Source of the DNA: an uncultured Bacilli bacterium
Lineage (GTDB): Bacteria; Bacillota_I; Bacilli_A; RF39; UBA660
Reading direction: 5' to 3'
NCBI GenBank assembly: GCA_934155005.1
Contig: CAKPGR010000022.1
Span: 1 to 16,812 of the forward strand
Length of the DNA stretch: 16,812 nucleotides
Shown here: positions 1 through 6,177 of the stretch, piece by piece
Position numbering within the stretch: position 1 is the stretch's first letter
Layout of the letters: each line of letters begins with the position of its first letter
Notes under the pieces: generated by a model
Seen by the model: the letters and a program-made list of their open reading frames with translations, nothing else
Told to the model about the DNA's origin: nothing
The model's database searches: none
Made by a program: the position numbers and the translations under genes

Positions 1-201
1 CTTGAATCTATGAAAGATGTTTATCAAAGAATTAAAGAATTTTTAGATGAATTGAAGAAAAAATACAAAGATGAGAATATTTTGTTAGTAACGCATGGAG
101 GAATATCAAGAGCAATATACTGGTTTTTTAATGGTATACCTAAAAATGGTAATTCTTCAAATATAAATAAAAATTGTAAAATATATGAATATGAGTTATA
201 A
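1..201 (+). CDS. Histidine phosphatase family protein, C-terminal part (5' end outside window)
   Basis: The reading frame is open from base 1, and 66 residues of the C-terminus are visible. The segment reads as the end of a phosphoglycerate-mutase-like histidine phosphatase: a helix rich in Lys and Glu, then LLVTHGG, where the His is the second active-site histidine of the family, followed by a hydrophobic segment (AIYWFFNGIP) and the short final strand KIYEYEL. The same layout (VTHSG, then an FEGI segment, then a KEYEL end) is found in the complete paralogue starting at 3799, so the two are related copies about 3.6 kb apart. The RHG motif lies upstream of the window. The substrate cannot be told from this piece. 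A RhuM remnant follows after 20 bases with its own Shine-Dalgarno sequence and no obvious promoter in between. Confidence 0.85.
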   Translation, partial: LESMKDVYQRIKEFLDELKKKYKDENILLVTHGGISRAIYWFFNGIPKNGNSSNINKNCKIYEYEL

Positions 202-221
202 AGATGATAGGGAGGCTTTGG

Positions 222-471
222 ATGGGAAACGAAATTATAGAAAAAAACAATTCAGAATTAGTAATATATGAATCAACTAGATAAAATTTTGAATTCATTG
301 GATGCAGAAGTATTAACTAGTCCTGGAAAAATTAGTCATAAAAAAGCAGCGGAAAAAGCAAAAATAAGATATGAAAAGTATCAGATAAAAGAACTTAGAC
401 CTATTGAAAAGGAGTATTTAAATTCTATTGATAAAATAAATCAAATTGCGGAAAGTTTAGATAAAAAATAG
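222..471 (+). pseudogene. RhuM family protein, internally deleted and frameshifted
   Basis: A good ribosome binding site (GGGAGG, 210-215) precedes an ATG at 222. This starts a typical RhuM N-terminus (MGNEIIEKNNSELVIYEST), which stops at TAA 282-284. Directly overlapping in another frame (268-471) is a typical RhuM C-terminus: LDKILNSLDAEVLTSPGKIS, then the AxEKAxxxYEKY helix and a PIEKEYLNSI segment. RhuM proteins are usually well over 300 residues, so roughly 240 central residues have been lost, and the join near 275-285 shifts the frame. The ATG at 268 has no ribosome binding site of its own, so a separate 67-residue protein is unlikely. RhuM's molecular role is unknown; it was named from a Salmonella pathogenicity island and is common in accessory regions. 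The family call is from residue patterns, not a search. Confidence 0.8.
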
Positions 472-670
472 AACTATACATAATAAACATACACCTATAA
501 TGAATTGTTATTATGAAGTAGTCAGTTATACCTAAACATATAAAAAGCAACTATTCATAATTAACAAACATATCATGTTGAAGGTGTTATAGTATTAAGT
601 CTAAACTAAAAATATATAGAACTGAAACTGATTTTTATGTTAAAAAATTAGACTATGGAAAGGAAATTTT

Positions 671-1513
671 ATGATATATAATAAAATAATTGATGAAGCA
701 TTTGAGTTTTATAATATTGATGACGTTTATAAAAATAGGTGTTATGAATTATTGACAAAAATAAGTAAAAATGAAAGAATTTGTAAATCATTTAATATTA
801 TATATAAGAGATTATATTATGGGGAATTAAAAGAATTATGGAAATATAAAATTATAAATGATTTATTTGGAATGGATATAGATCCATTTATGACAAATCT
901 GATATTACTATTTGGATATAAAATTCATAAAAATAATATAGAAGAATTAAAATTAGATGTGAAACAAATTAATAAACAAAAAAAAAGAATTAAGGAATCT
1001 TTTGAAAATGATTTAATCATTAGAAAATATGATGGAATTAGAGTGTCACAAATGTTATGGGGGATTTATTTTATTAGAGGTAAAATAATAGAAGTTGGAT
1101 GTTTGCAATTTGAATATGAAGATAAAACTAATATAAAAATTCATATTCCTAGAAATACAAATCTAAATATTTTAGAAGTAAAAAAATCAATAAATGATTC
1201 CAAATTAGAGATAGAGAAAATATTTAAAATTAAACAATTTAAATATATTTGTAATTCTTGGCTACTAAGTAATCAAATTTATATTCTACTTGATAAAAAT
1301 TCAAATATTTCACTTTTCCATAATCTATTTGAAGTTACAGATGGAGATAATTGTATAAAAGATATATTGAATTTTGTATATGGAATAAATGGATGTAATG
1401 ATTATAATGAGTTATCTGAACAGACAACATTACAAAGAAAAATAAAAGAAGAATTATTAGATGAAAAAAATTTTTATTTGGGATTAGGAGTTTTAAAGAA
1501 AGAAAATTATTAA
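671..1513 (+). CDS. Acyltransferase domain-containing protein (NAT_N/GNAT_C type)
   Basis: This 280-residue protein matches the GNAT_C-type acyltransferase family, a two-domain relative of GNAT enzymes. Residues 1-115 form a helical N-terminal part that would correspond to the NAT_N domain. From about 124 the GNAT_C pattern is clear: MLWGIYFIRG (128-137), EVGCLQFEYE (141-150), IHIPRNTNL (157-165), SWLL (196-199), NSNISLFHNLFEV (210-222), and the family-typical ending TTLQRKIKEELL with YLGLGVL near the C-terminus. The length is normal for the family. The acyl donor and acceptor are unknown. The start ATG has a GGAAAGG site 8 bases upstream. It sits alone between two broken RhuM genes, with 199 bases before and 111 bases after it, in an accessory setting. 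I see no convincing promoter directly upstream. Confidence 0.75.
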   Translation: MIYNKIIDEAFEFYNIDDVYKNRCYELLTKISKNERICKSFNIIYKRLYYGELKELWKYKIINDLFGMDIDPFMTNLILLFGYKIHKNNIEELKLDVKQINKQKKRIKESFENDLIIRKYDGIRVSQMLWGIYFIRGKIIEVGCLQFEYEDKTNIKIHIPRNTNLNILEVKKSINDSKLEIEKIFKIKQFKYICNSWLLSNQIYILLDKNSNISLFHNLFEVTDGDNCIKDILNFVYGINGCNDYNELSEQTTLQRKIKEELLDEKNFYLGLGVLKKENY

Positions 1514-1561
1514 AATGATAAAAATATTACAATAGAAATAAAAAAGTTAAAGGTTTTTTAA

Positions 1562-1591
1562 TTGTGATATTGGTATGTGGAAATATATATT
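1562..1591 (+). promoter_or_regulatory. Weak candidate promoter for the second RhuM gene
   Basis: TTGTGA (1562-1567), 18-base spacer, TATATT (1586-1591). The elements are near consensus, but the region is so AT-rich that chance matches are common. Confidence 0.3.
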
Positions 1592-1624
1592 AACTAAAAA
1601 TTAGTTTGAGAGGATGTGATATAT

Positions 1625-1993
1625 ATGAATGAAAATTTAATTGGAAATGAAAATAATATTATATTTTATGAAGATGAAGAAGGAAATTCAAAAGTAGAAG
1701 TTGTTTTGAAAGAAGATAATGTTTGGTTAAATGCTAATGCAATTGCAAATTTATTTAATGTTCAAAGACCTGCGATTGTAAAACATATTAGCAATATATA
1801 TAATGATGAAGAATTAGTTAAAAATTCAACTTGTTCCATTTTGGAACAAGTTCAACTTGAAGGAAATAGAAAAGTTTCAAGAAAAAAAGACTACTATAAT
1901 TTAGATATGATTATTTCTATTGGGTTTAGAGTTAATTCCAAAACTGCAATAAAATTTAGAACTTGGGCTAATAAAATAATAAAAATTATATAA
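1625..1993 (+). pseudogene. RhuM family protein, N-terminal fragment (3' part lost)
   Basis: The start is taken as ATG 1625, because GAGAGGA at 1608-1614 lies at correct spacing. The in-frame GTG at 1616 is almost on top of that site. The 122 residues carry the RhuM N-terminal domain: a strand-rich start, VWLNANAIANLFNVQRPAIVKHI, a Glu-rich linker with STCSILEQVQLEG, KVSRKKDYYNLDMIISIGFRVNS, and TAIKFRTWANKIIK. In intact relatives WANKIIK continues with a tail of about 200 residues; here translation stops two residues later (TAA 1991-1993) and the next gene begins 19 bases on. The N-terminus differs from the RhuM remnant at 222, so these are two separate decayed copies rather than halves of one gene. 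Whether the fragment is still expressed as a DNA-binding-like domain cannot be told. Confidence 0.78.
1828..1852 (+). repeat. Perfect 11-bp inverted repeat inside the RhuM fragment
   Basis: AACTTGTTCCA (1828-1838) and TGGAACAAGTT (1842-1852) are separated by TTT. The RNA would form a tight 11-bp hairpin inside the coding region. It could be chance from the encoded residues, a protein binding site, or an intragenic structure. Confidence 0.5.
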
Positions 1994-2012
1994 AGATTTA
2001 GGAGTTTGTAGT

Positions 2013-2651
2013 ATGAAGAAAAAATATCAAAATTATATTAATATAGATCATTCATTTGATAACCTTACAATGTTAGGAATTTTTTGCTTGATTATTGTAA
2101 TAGCTGGAACATTTGGCTTTTTATATGAATATATATTTTATTTCTTTAATGGTGGAATGAAAGAATTTTATTGGCGAGGTGGAAATTTCTTGCCTTGGAT
2201 TAATATTTATGCAACAGGATCAATTATGATTTATTTTTTAACTTACAAAAAAAGGAAAAATCCCTTTAAAGTATTTTTAATTAGTCTTATATCTTGTGGA
2301 ATATTAGAATATATATCTGGACTTGGTATGTATATTATTGGAAACAAAATGAGATGTTGGGATTATAATAAAGAAATATTAAATTTTGGTAATATTAATG
2401 GATTTGTTTGCTTAAGGAGTGTTACATTTTTTGGACTTTCTTCTTTATTTTTAATTTATGTAGTTTTACCATTTTGCTTTTTTTTAGCAAAAAAAATGAA
2501 TAAAAAATTGTTTTTAACAATTAGTTTTACTTTATGTACAATTGTTTTAATTGATGAATTTTATAATTTATTATTTGCTCGAATTTTTCATCTTCCAAGA
2601 GCTTCTAAAATTTATAAAAGTTTAGGGATAAAGTATGTAAAATTTAAATAA
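2013..2651 (+). CDS. CmpB-like putative ABC-transporter type IV membrane protein (PF06541 type)
   Basis: This 212-residue integral membrane protein has about five or six hydrophobic helices: roughly 20-48, 62-80, 88-113, 130-152, 165-195. The pattern of an N-terminal GxLYE helix, a GG-FLPW turn, an ISCGILEYISG helix, then a WDYN segment followed by NxNGFVCLRS and a further helix is that of the putative ABC_trans_CmpB family. Those small membrane proteins occur widely in Firmicutes, and their transport role is not proven. The start ATG has TTAGGAG 8 bases upstream. It begins 19 bases after the truncated RhuM and has no obvious promoter of its own. The last 15 residues are basic and cytoplasmic-looking. 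A weak hairpin follows the stop. No ATPase partner is next to it. Confidence 0.7.
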   Translation: MKKKYQNYINIDHSFDNLTMLGIFCLIIVIAGTFGFLYEYIFYFFNGGMKEFYWRGGNFLPWINIYATGSIMIYFLTYKKRKNPFKVFLISLISCGILEYISGLGMYIIGNKMRCWDYNKEILNFGNINGFVCLRSVTFFGLSSLFLIYVVLPFCFFLAKKMNKKLFLTISFTLCTIVLIDEFYNLLFARIFHLPRASKIYKSLGIKYVKFK

Positions 2652-2652
2652 C

Positions 2653-2680
2653 CAATAACTAATAGTTTATTGCTTTTTTT
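2653..2680 (+). terminator. Weak candidate terminator after the CmpB-like gene
   Basis: CAATAA (2653-2658) pairs with TTATTG (2667-2672) around an 8-base loop, followed by CTTTTTTT. The stem is short and AT-only apart from its closing pair. Confidence 0.4.
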
Positions 2681-2698
2681 ATAATAATTTGTTAGAAT
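2670..2698 (+). promoter_or_regulatory. Promoter for the exonuclease-like gene
   Basis: TTGCTT (2670-2675), 17-base spacer, TAGAAT (2693-2698). The -10 is preceded by TG one base upstream (TTTGTTAGAAT), an extended -10 that recurs at 11046, 14647 and 16454. The -35 overlaps the preceding hairpin. Confidence 0.6.
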
Positions 2699-2722
2699 AA
2701 CAAATCAAAAGGAGAAAATAAA

Positions 2723-3181
2723 ATGAAAAAGTATATAATATTAGAATTGATACCAACGGCATCTACTAAAGAAAAAGGAGATATCATTCAACTATCAGCT
2801 ATTAAATTAAATGAATTAACTTTAATGGATAGATTTGATTATAGAATAACTGATGACAAAATTCCATTAACTGATTTAAAAGAAATGATAAATTATGATA
2901 ATGATAAATTTATATATAAAAATACAACAGAAGAGATATTAAATGATTTTAAAAAATGGAGTGAAGGTCTTCCTCTTTTGATATTATATAATTCATATAC
3001 TTTGGATTATTTAAAAGAATTAAATAATAAAAAGGAAGATATATCGAAATATTTAAATATGTCCTATACCGATGATATGATAGATAATATAATAAAAAAA
3101 TATAATTTAGAATTATCTAATTATATAGTAGATTTATTATATGAAGCATTAATATATGAAAGTAATAATTCTAATATATAA
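2723..3181 (+). CDS. DEDD exonuclease-like protein with altered catalytic residues
   Basis: This 152-residue protein resembles RNase T/DnaQ-type 3'-5' exonuclease domains in layout. It opens with a strand plus KGDIIQLSAIKL and LMDRFDYRI (residues 19-42), as in 'DiETTG...dIiqigAvkv...drF'. A middle segment LILYNSYTLDYLKEL (86-100) sits where the family has 'hNa.fD..fL', and a C-terminal helix NYIVDLLYEALIYE sits where the third motif (HxAxxD) is expected. The first motif reads LELIPT instead of DxETT, so one carboxylate is Glu and the next is Ile, and the third-motif His is Asn. Catalysis is therefore doubtful, and the fold may serve binding. The length is shorter than full exonucleases. AAAAGGAG lies 7 bases before the ATG. 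It ends 18 bases before a GNAT gene and is probably co-transcribed with it. Confidence 0.5.
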   Translation: MKKYIILELIPTASTKEKGDIIQLSAIKLNELTLMDRFDYRITDDKIPLTDLKEMINYDNDKFIYKNTTEEILNDFKKWSEGLPLLILYNSYTLDYLKELNNKKEDISKYLNMSYTDDMIDNIIKKYNLELSNYIVDLLYEALIYESNNSNI

Positions 3182-3199
3182 TAATAGGGGGTGTTTAAA

Positions 3200-3673
3200 A
3201 TGAAAAAGATAATATTAAAAGATTTTATTTTAGAACAATTTAATTTTGAAAATATAGATCATACAAAAATTATAAATGAATTTGATAATGATTTAGAAAT
3301 TAATAAATACATAATTACTAATGATTCTTCTTTTAACGATCTTGTTTCATATTATAGTCAAATGAAAGAAAAAGGAATTTATAATAAATTATATTTAGTT
3401 AAAAATTTAGAAAATGAAATTATAGGTTCACTAGAATTAGATGGTAATAAAGATGATTTATATATAAATTATGCAATATTAAAAAAATATAGAAAAAGAG
3501 GTTATTGTACTAATTTATTAAAACAAATTTCATATTTTTTATTACTTGAAATTAAAGAGATTTTCTTATTAATAAAGAAAGACAATGAAAAAAGTAAGCG
3601 TTTAGCGCTTAATGCTGGATATAGTAAATTAGATTATGAAAATCTTGGATACTATAAATATCGAATAAACTAA
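3200..3673 (+). CDS. GNAT family N-acetyltransferase
   Basis: The start is set at ATG 3200 because AGGGGG (3186-3191) is 8 bases upstream; the in-frame GTG at 3191 overlaps that site. The 157-residue product has the GNAT core: a strand 'LYLVKNLENEIIGSLEL', then YINYAILKKYRKRGYCTNLLKQIS, where RKRGYCT is the acetyl-CoA pyrophosphate-binding loop (RxxGxG/A-like), and then IKKDNEKSKRLALNAGY, the family's 'N..S..la...Gf' segment. The family transfers acetyl groups from acetyl-CoA to amines; the acceptor here is unknown. The N-terminal 45 residues are less typical. A good terminator follows at 3705-3740, ending a probable two-gene unit with the exonuclease-like gene. Confidence 0.8.
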   Translation: MKKIILKDFILEQFNFENIDHTKIINEFDNDLEINKYIITNDSSFNDLVSYYSQMKEKGIYNKLYLVKNLENEIIGSLELDGNKDDLYINYAILKKYRKRGYCTNLLKQISYFLLLEIKEIFLLIKKDNEKSKRLALNAGYSKLDYENLGYYKYRIN

Positions 3674-3704
3674 TAATATTATGAATGTAAAAAAGTATTG
3701 GCTT

Positions 3705-3740
3705 AAAAACAATAGATCAAAATTAATTTATTGTTTTTTT
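3705..3740 (+). terminator. Intrinsic terminator after the GNAT gene
   Basis: AAAAACAATA (3705-3714) pairs perfectly with TATTGTTTTT (3729-3738) around a 14-base loop, ending in a T run. Confidence 0.6.
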
Positions 3741-3746
3741 ACTATA

Positions 3747-3776
3747 TTGCTAGTTTTTATTACTATATGCTATAAT
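3747..3776 (+). promoter_or_regulatory. Promoter for the histidine phosphatase gene
   Basis: TTGCTA (3747-3752), 18-base spacer, TATAAT (3771-3776) with TGC directly before it, giving an extended and perfect -10. Confidence 0.7.
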
Positions 3777-3798
3777 TTACACATAGGAGTTGCATAGT

Positions 3799-4329
3799 AT
3801 GAAGATATATTTAATAAGACATGGCGAGGTTAATCATAATAAAGTAAAACAGTTTAATAATGAAGATGAAGATTTAACAGATTTAGGAATAGAACAAGCT
3901 AAAAATCTTAGTAATATAATTGAAAATATTGATTATGATTTAATAATATCGTCTCCATTAATTAGAGCTAAACATACAGCTCAAATTATAAATGTAAAAA
4001 ATAAAGAAATTATATTTGATAATAGATTGATTGAAAGAGATCCTGGAAGTTTATCAGGTCATTCTTTTGATAAAGAAAAAAGAGAAGATTATTGGAATTA
4101 TTATTCAGAAAATAAATATGGTACAAGTGAAGATATAAAAAAATTTTTTGATAGGGTATATAACTTTTTAGATGAATTAAAAACAAAAGATTACAAAAAT
4201 ATATTGATAGTTACGCATTCAGGTGTGGCTAAAGCTTTTAAAGCATATTTTGAGGGAATTTGTGATGGTAAATTTTTAGGAAAAGGTCTTAAAAATTGTG
4301 AAATAAAAGAATATGAATTAGGTTCTTAA
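3799..4329 (+). CDS. Histidine phosphatase family protein (phosphoglycerate mutase-like)
   Basis: The start is ATG 3799, with TAGGAG 9 bases upstream; the TTG at 3790 is too close to that site. The 176-residue protein begins MKIYLIRHGE, with the catalytic His8 in the RHG motif that is phosphorylated in this superfamily. It continues with a DLTDLGIEQA helix, SSPLIRAKHTAQII (the second-arginine segment), a Glu in the GSLSGH region, and ILIVTHSG with the second active-site His at about residue 140. Length and motif order are normal for a small bacterial phosphatase of the CobC/GpmB-like type. The substrate is not predictable. The partial gene at 1-201 is a paralogue. A 10-bp inverted repeat spans the stop codon. 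Confidence 0.88.
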   Translation: MKIYLIRHGEVNHNKVKQFNNEDEDLTDLGIEQAKNLSNIIENIDYDLIISSPLIRAKHTAQIINVKNKEIIFDNRLIERDPGSLSGHSFDKEKREDYWNYYSENKYGTSEDIKKFFDRVYNFLDELKTKDYKNILIVTHSGVAKAFKAYFEGICDGKFLGKGLKNCEIKEYELGS

Positions 4330-4349
4330 AAACATTTACTTTTTAAGAA
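4323..4349. repeat. Perfect 10-bp inverted repeat over the phosphatase stop codon
   Basis: TTCTTAAAAA (4323-4332) and TTTTTAAGAA (4340-4349) are separated by 7 bases. The left arm contains the phosphatase TAA, and the right arm abuts and overlaps the -35 of the pspC promoter. No T run follows on the plus strand, so it is either a poor terminator or an operator. Confidence 0.6.
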
Positions 4350-4363
4350 ATAAATATTATAAT
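4335..4363 (+). promoter_or_regulatory. Promoter for the PspC-domain gene
   Basis: TTTACT (4335-4340), 17-base spacer, TATAAT (4358-4363). It lies 25 bases before the start codon and overlaps the inverted repeat 4323-4349. Confidence 0.6.
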
Positions 4364-4388
4364 TTAACTATAAAAATGAGGTGTTATT

Positions 4389-4586
4389 ATGAAAAAGAAA
4401 TTATATAAATCAGAAGATAATAAAATGTTATGCGGTGTGTGTGGTGGTATAGCTGAATATTTTGATATAGACCCAACGATAGTTAGATTAATATGGATTT
4501 TATTAGTGGCGTGTGTTGGTGGAGGTATTGCTGCATATATTGTATGTGCCTTTGTTTTTCCTAATAAAAGGGATGTGATAAAATAG
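4389..4586 (+). CDS. PspC domain-containing small membrane protein
   Basis: This 65-residue protein is almost wholly a PspC domain: KKLYKSEDNKMLCGVCGGIAEYFDIDPTIVRLIW (residues 2-36), where the GVCGGIAEYF and DPTIVRL segments are diagnostic, followed by one membrane helix (about 35-58) and a short basic tail. PspC proteins take part in the phage-shock/envelope-stress response as membrane sensors in some bacteria; a stand-alone short form is common in Firmicutes and its role there is less clear. The ribosome binding site is GAGGTG (4378-4383). The stop codon shares one base with the GTG start of the next gene (TAGTG), implying translational coupling with the Mbeg1-like protein. Confidence 0.9.
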   Translation: MKKKLYKSEDNKMLCGVCGGIAEYFDIDPTIVRLIWILLVACVGGGIAAYIVCAFVFPNKRDVIK

Positions 4587-5656
4587 TGGGAACATTAACA
4601 GAATACATTAGAAAATATAAAAATGTTTCTTTCAAAGAAGAACCTTTTAATGATTTAGATAGCGCTATTTTTTCTAGTTTAACATATTTGGATTTTGATT
4701 CAATTGCTAATAATAGTATAACAATGAAAGAAGCAGGTATTAAATTTTTTGATAGGTTTGAGTATAAAGATTTAAAAAAATTGCCGATTGTTGTAAAAAA
4801 AACAGTAGATAATTTTAAAAATTTATATGATGGTGATAGATATAAAAATATTGTTTTATCTAATTATGTTAAAATAGTTGATTTAGAAAAACAATTTTGT
4901 GCACTTACATATAAGTTGCCTAATAATACTTATTATATTGCTTATGAAGGAACAGATGATTCTTTAATTGGTTGGCAAGAAGATTTCGAAATGATTTATA
5001 AATTTCCTGTACCTGCTCAAAAAATGGCTATTGATTATATAAATAAAGTTTTTAAATTTAGAATGTTAAAAATATATATTGGGGGTCATTCAAAGGGAGC
5101 TAACTTAGCTATGACAGCTAGTATGTATGCTAGGAGTTATATAAAAAGAAGAATCGTTAAGGTTTATAATTTTGATGGCCCAGGTTTTAGAAAAGAACAG
5201 ATAGATTCAAAAGAGTATAAACAAATGCTTTCTAAATTAAAAATGTTTGTTCCAGAACAAACCGTAGTTGGAGTCATTTTAAGGCATCCAAATAACTATT
5301 ATGTTGTAAAAAGTAAAGGATTAGGACTTTTTCAGCATAATATAAACAACTGGCAATGTTATGGAACAATTTTTGTTGAAGGGAATCTTTCAACAAATAG
5401 TAAAAATATTGAAAATCGTGTTTTAAAATGGTTACATGATCATGATGATGTACAAAGAAAAATATTCGTAGATACTTTATTTGAAACTTTTAGAAGATGT
5501 GATATTAGTCAATTTAGTGAACTTAGAAAAATAAAAATATCTAGAATTATAAAATTAATTAAAGCAAGTAGAATAATAGATAGAGAGTCAAAAGAACTTG
5601 TTTTAAGTGCAATAAAGATAATTTTATTTGGTGATAAAGATAATATGATTGAATAG
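4586..5656 (+). CDS. Mbeg1-like/DUF2974 protein, lipase-like serine hydrolase fold
   Basis: This 356-residue protein resembles the Mbeg1-like (DUF2974) family, which has a lipase-like alpha/beta-hydrolase core. IGGHSKGANLA carries the GxSxG nucleophile elbow (Ser169 in GHSKG). FDGPGF with Asp197, and LFQHNINNW with His251, lie where the family keeps its conserved acid/His positions; their catalytic assignment is inferred. The family segment VVGVILRHPNNYYVV with KS following is present. The start is GTG 4586, overlapping the pspC stop by one base, with GGGATGTG about 10 bases upstream; no better start is near. The C-terminal 100 residues are helical and basic. The substrate is unknown, though the context with PspC suggests an envelope-related job. 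A strong terminator follows at 5663-5690. Confidence 0.8.
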   Translation: MGTLTEYIRKYKNVSFKEEPFNDLDSAIFSSLTYLDFDSIANNSITMKEAGIKFFDRFEYKDLKKLPIVVKKTVDNFKNLYDGDRYKNIVLSNYVKIVDLEKQFCALTYKLPNNTYYIAYEGTDDSLIGWQEDFEMIYKFPVPAQKMAIDYINKVFKFRMLKIYIGGHSKGANLAMTASMYARSYIKRRIVKVYNFDGPGFRKEQIDSKEYKQMLSKLKMFVPEQTVVGVILRHPNNYYVVKSKGLGLFQHNINNWQCYGTIFVEGNLSTNSKNIENRVLKWLHDHDDVQRKIFVDTLFETFRRCDISQFSELRKIKISRIIKLIKASRIIDRESKELVLSAIKIILFGDKDNMIE

Positions 5657-5662
5657 AATATG

Positions 5663-5690
5663 AAAGATGAGTGAAAAAATCATCTTTTTT
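5663..5690 (+). terminator. Intrinsic terminator after the Mbeg1-like gene
   Basis: AAAGATGA (5663-5670) pairs with TCATCTTT (5680-5687) around a 9-base loop, with a T run to 5690. The next promoter's -35 starts two bases later. Confidence 0.8.
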
Positions 5691-5691
5691 A

Positions 5692-5720
5692 TTGACTAAT
5701 ATATTTATAAATAGTAAAAT
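5692..5720 (+). promoter_or_regulatory. Promoter of the marR-ABC exporter operon
   Basis: TTGACT (5692-5697), 17-base spacer, TAAAAT (5715-5720). This is close to the sigma-A consensus and the only promoter seen for the three-gene operon. Confidence 0.75.
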
Positions 5721-5722
5721 GT

Positions 5723-5739
5723 TAGTTGCCTTACAATTA
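5723..5739. promoter_or_regulatory. Candidate MarR operator
   Basis: TAGTTG (5723-5728) and CAATTA (5734-5739) form an imperfect palindrome around a 5-base centre, 5 of 6 pairs matching. The TTG-N5-CAA core resembles sites bound by MarR-family dimers. It lies directly after the -10, over the expected transcription start, and runs into the ribosome binding site, so binding would block its own operon. This is inferred from position and symmetry. Confidence 0.5.
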
Positions 5740-5751
5740 GGAGGATAAAAT

Positions 5752-6177
5752 ATGAATGTAGGATCAGAACTTAGAAAGTTAAATATTATGATAGGTAGAA
5801 AGATTATGATGAAAACTAAAGCATCAGGTTTTTCAGTATCACATATTCAAATTAAAATACTAAAATATTTGTATGAGCATAGAAATGAAAAAATATATCA
5901 AAAAGATCTAGAAAAAGAATTTTCAATAAGAAGATCAACCGTTTCAGGTATTTTAACTACGATGGAAAAAAATAACTTTATTACAAGAAAAGAATCAGAA
6001 AATGATGCTAGAACAAAAGAAATAATCCTTTCAGAAAAAACAAAAAAACAATTGAAAAATATGCAAAAAGAAGCTTTAAATTTTGAAAATACAATTATTA
6101 AAGATATTGATCCTAATGATTTAGACACATTCATTAAAGTAATTCATAAAATGCAAGAGAATATAGGAGGAATGTAG
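5752..6177 (+). CDS. MarR family transcriptional regulator
   Basis: This 141-residue winged-helix protein has the MarR family length. The N-terminal helix (residues 5-25) and the long C-terminal helices (95-140) would form the dimer interface. The DNA-binding part spans about 30-93: QKDLEKEFSIRRSTVSGILTTMEKN holds the helix-turn-helix, and ITRKESENDARTKEIILSE is the wing with the family's DxR motif (85-87). It is the first gene of an operon with the two ABC half-exporters; its TAG is followed at once by the next ATG. The usual arrangement is that the regulator represses its own exporter operon until a drug or toxic ligand binds it; the palindrome at 5723-5739 is the likely operator. AGGAGG lies 7 bases before the ATG. 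Confidence 0.9.
   Translation: MNVGSELRKLNIMIGRKIMMKTKASGFSVSHIQIKILKYLYEHRNEKIYQKDLEKEFSIRRSTVSGILTTMEKNNFITRKESENDARTKEIILSEKTKKQLKNMQKEALNFENTIIKDIDPNDLDTFIKVIHKMQENIGGM

Noticed and set aside
268..471. Separate small 67-residue gene starting at ATG 268
   Set aside because: There is no ribosome binding site before 268 and the residues match a RhuM C-terminus, so it is the 3' remnant of the gene starting at 222.
579..672. Short open stretch ending at the start of the acyltransferase gene (reads as KLKIYRTETDFYVKKLDYGK before a TGA)
   Set aside because: No start codon or ribosome binding site in frame, and about 30 codons is expected by chance here; I see nothing firm in 472-670.
1616..1624. 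GTG start for the second RhuM fragment, and likewise GTG 3191, TTG 3790, ATG 12301 and ATG 16537 for their genes
   Set aside because: In each case the codon sits on or against the Shine-Dalgarno sequence; a downstream ATG has correct spacing.
1..3673. Novel multi-gene defence system in the RhuM/acyltransferase/exonuclease-like region
   Set aside because: Two genes are broken, spacing does not suggest one operon, and no nuclease, helicase or sensor with intact motifs is present.
5898..6134. Minus-strand open frame of 78 codons within marR
   Set aside because: It lies wholly inside a well-supported gene, has no ribosome binding site and its composition is that of an antisense shadow.
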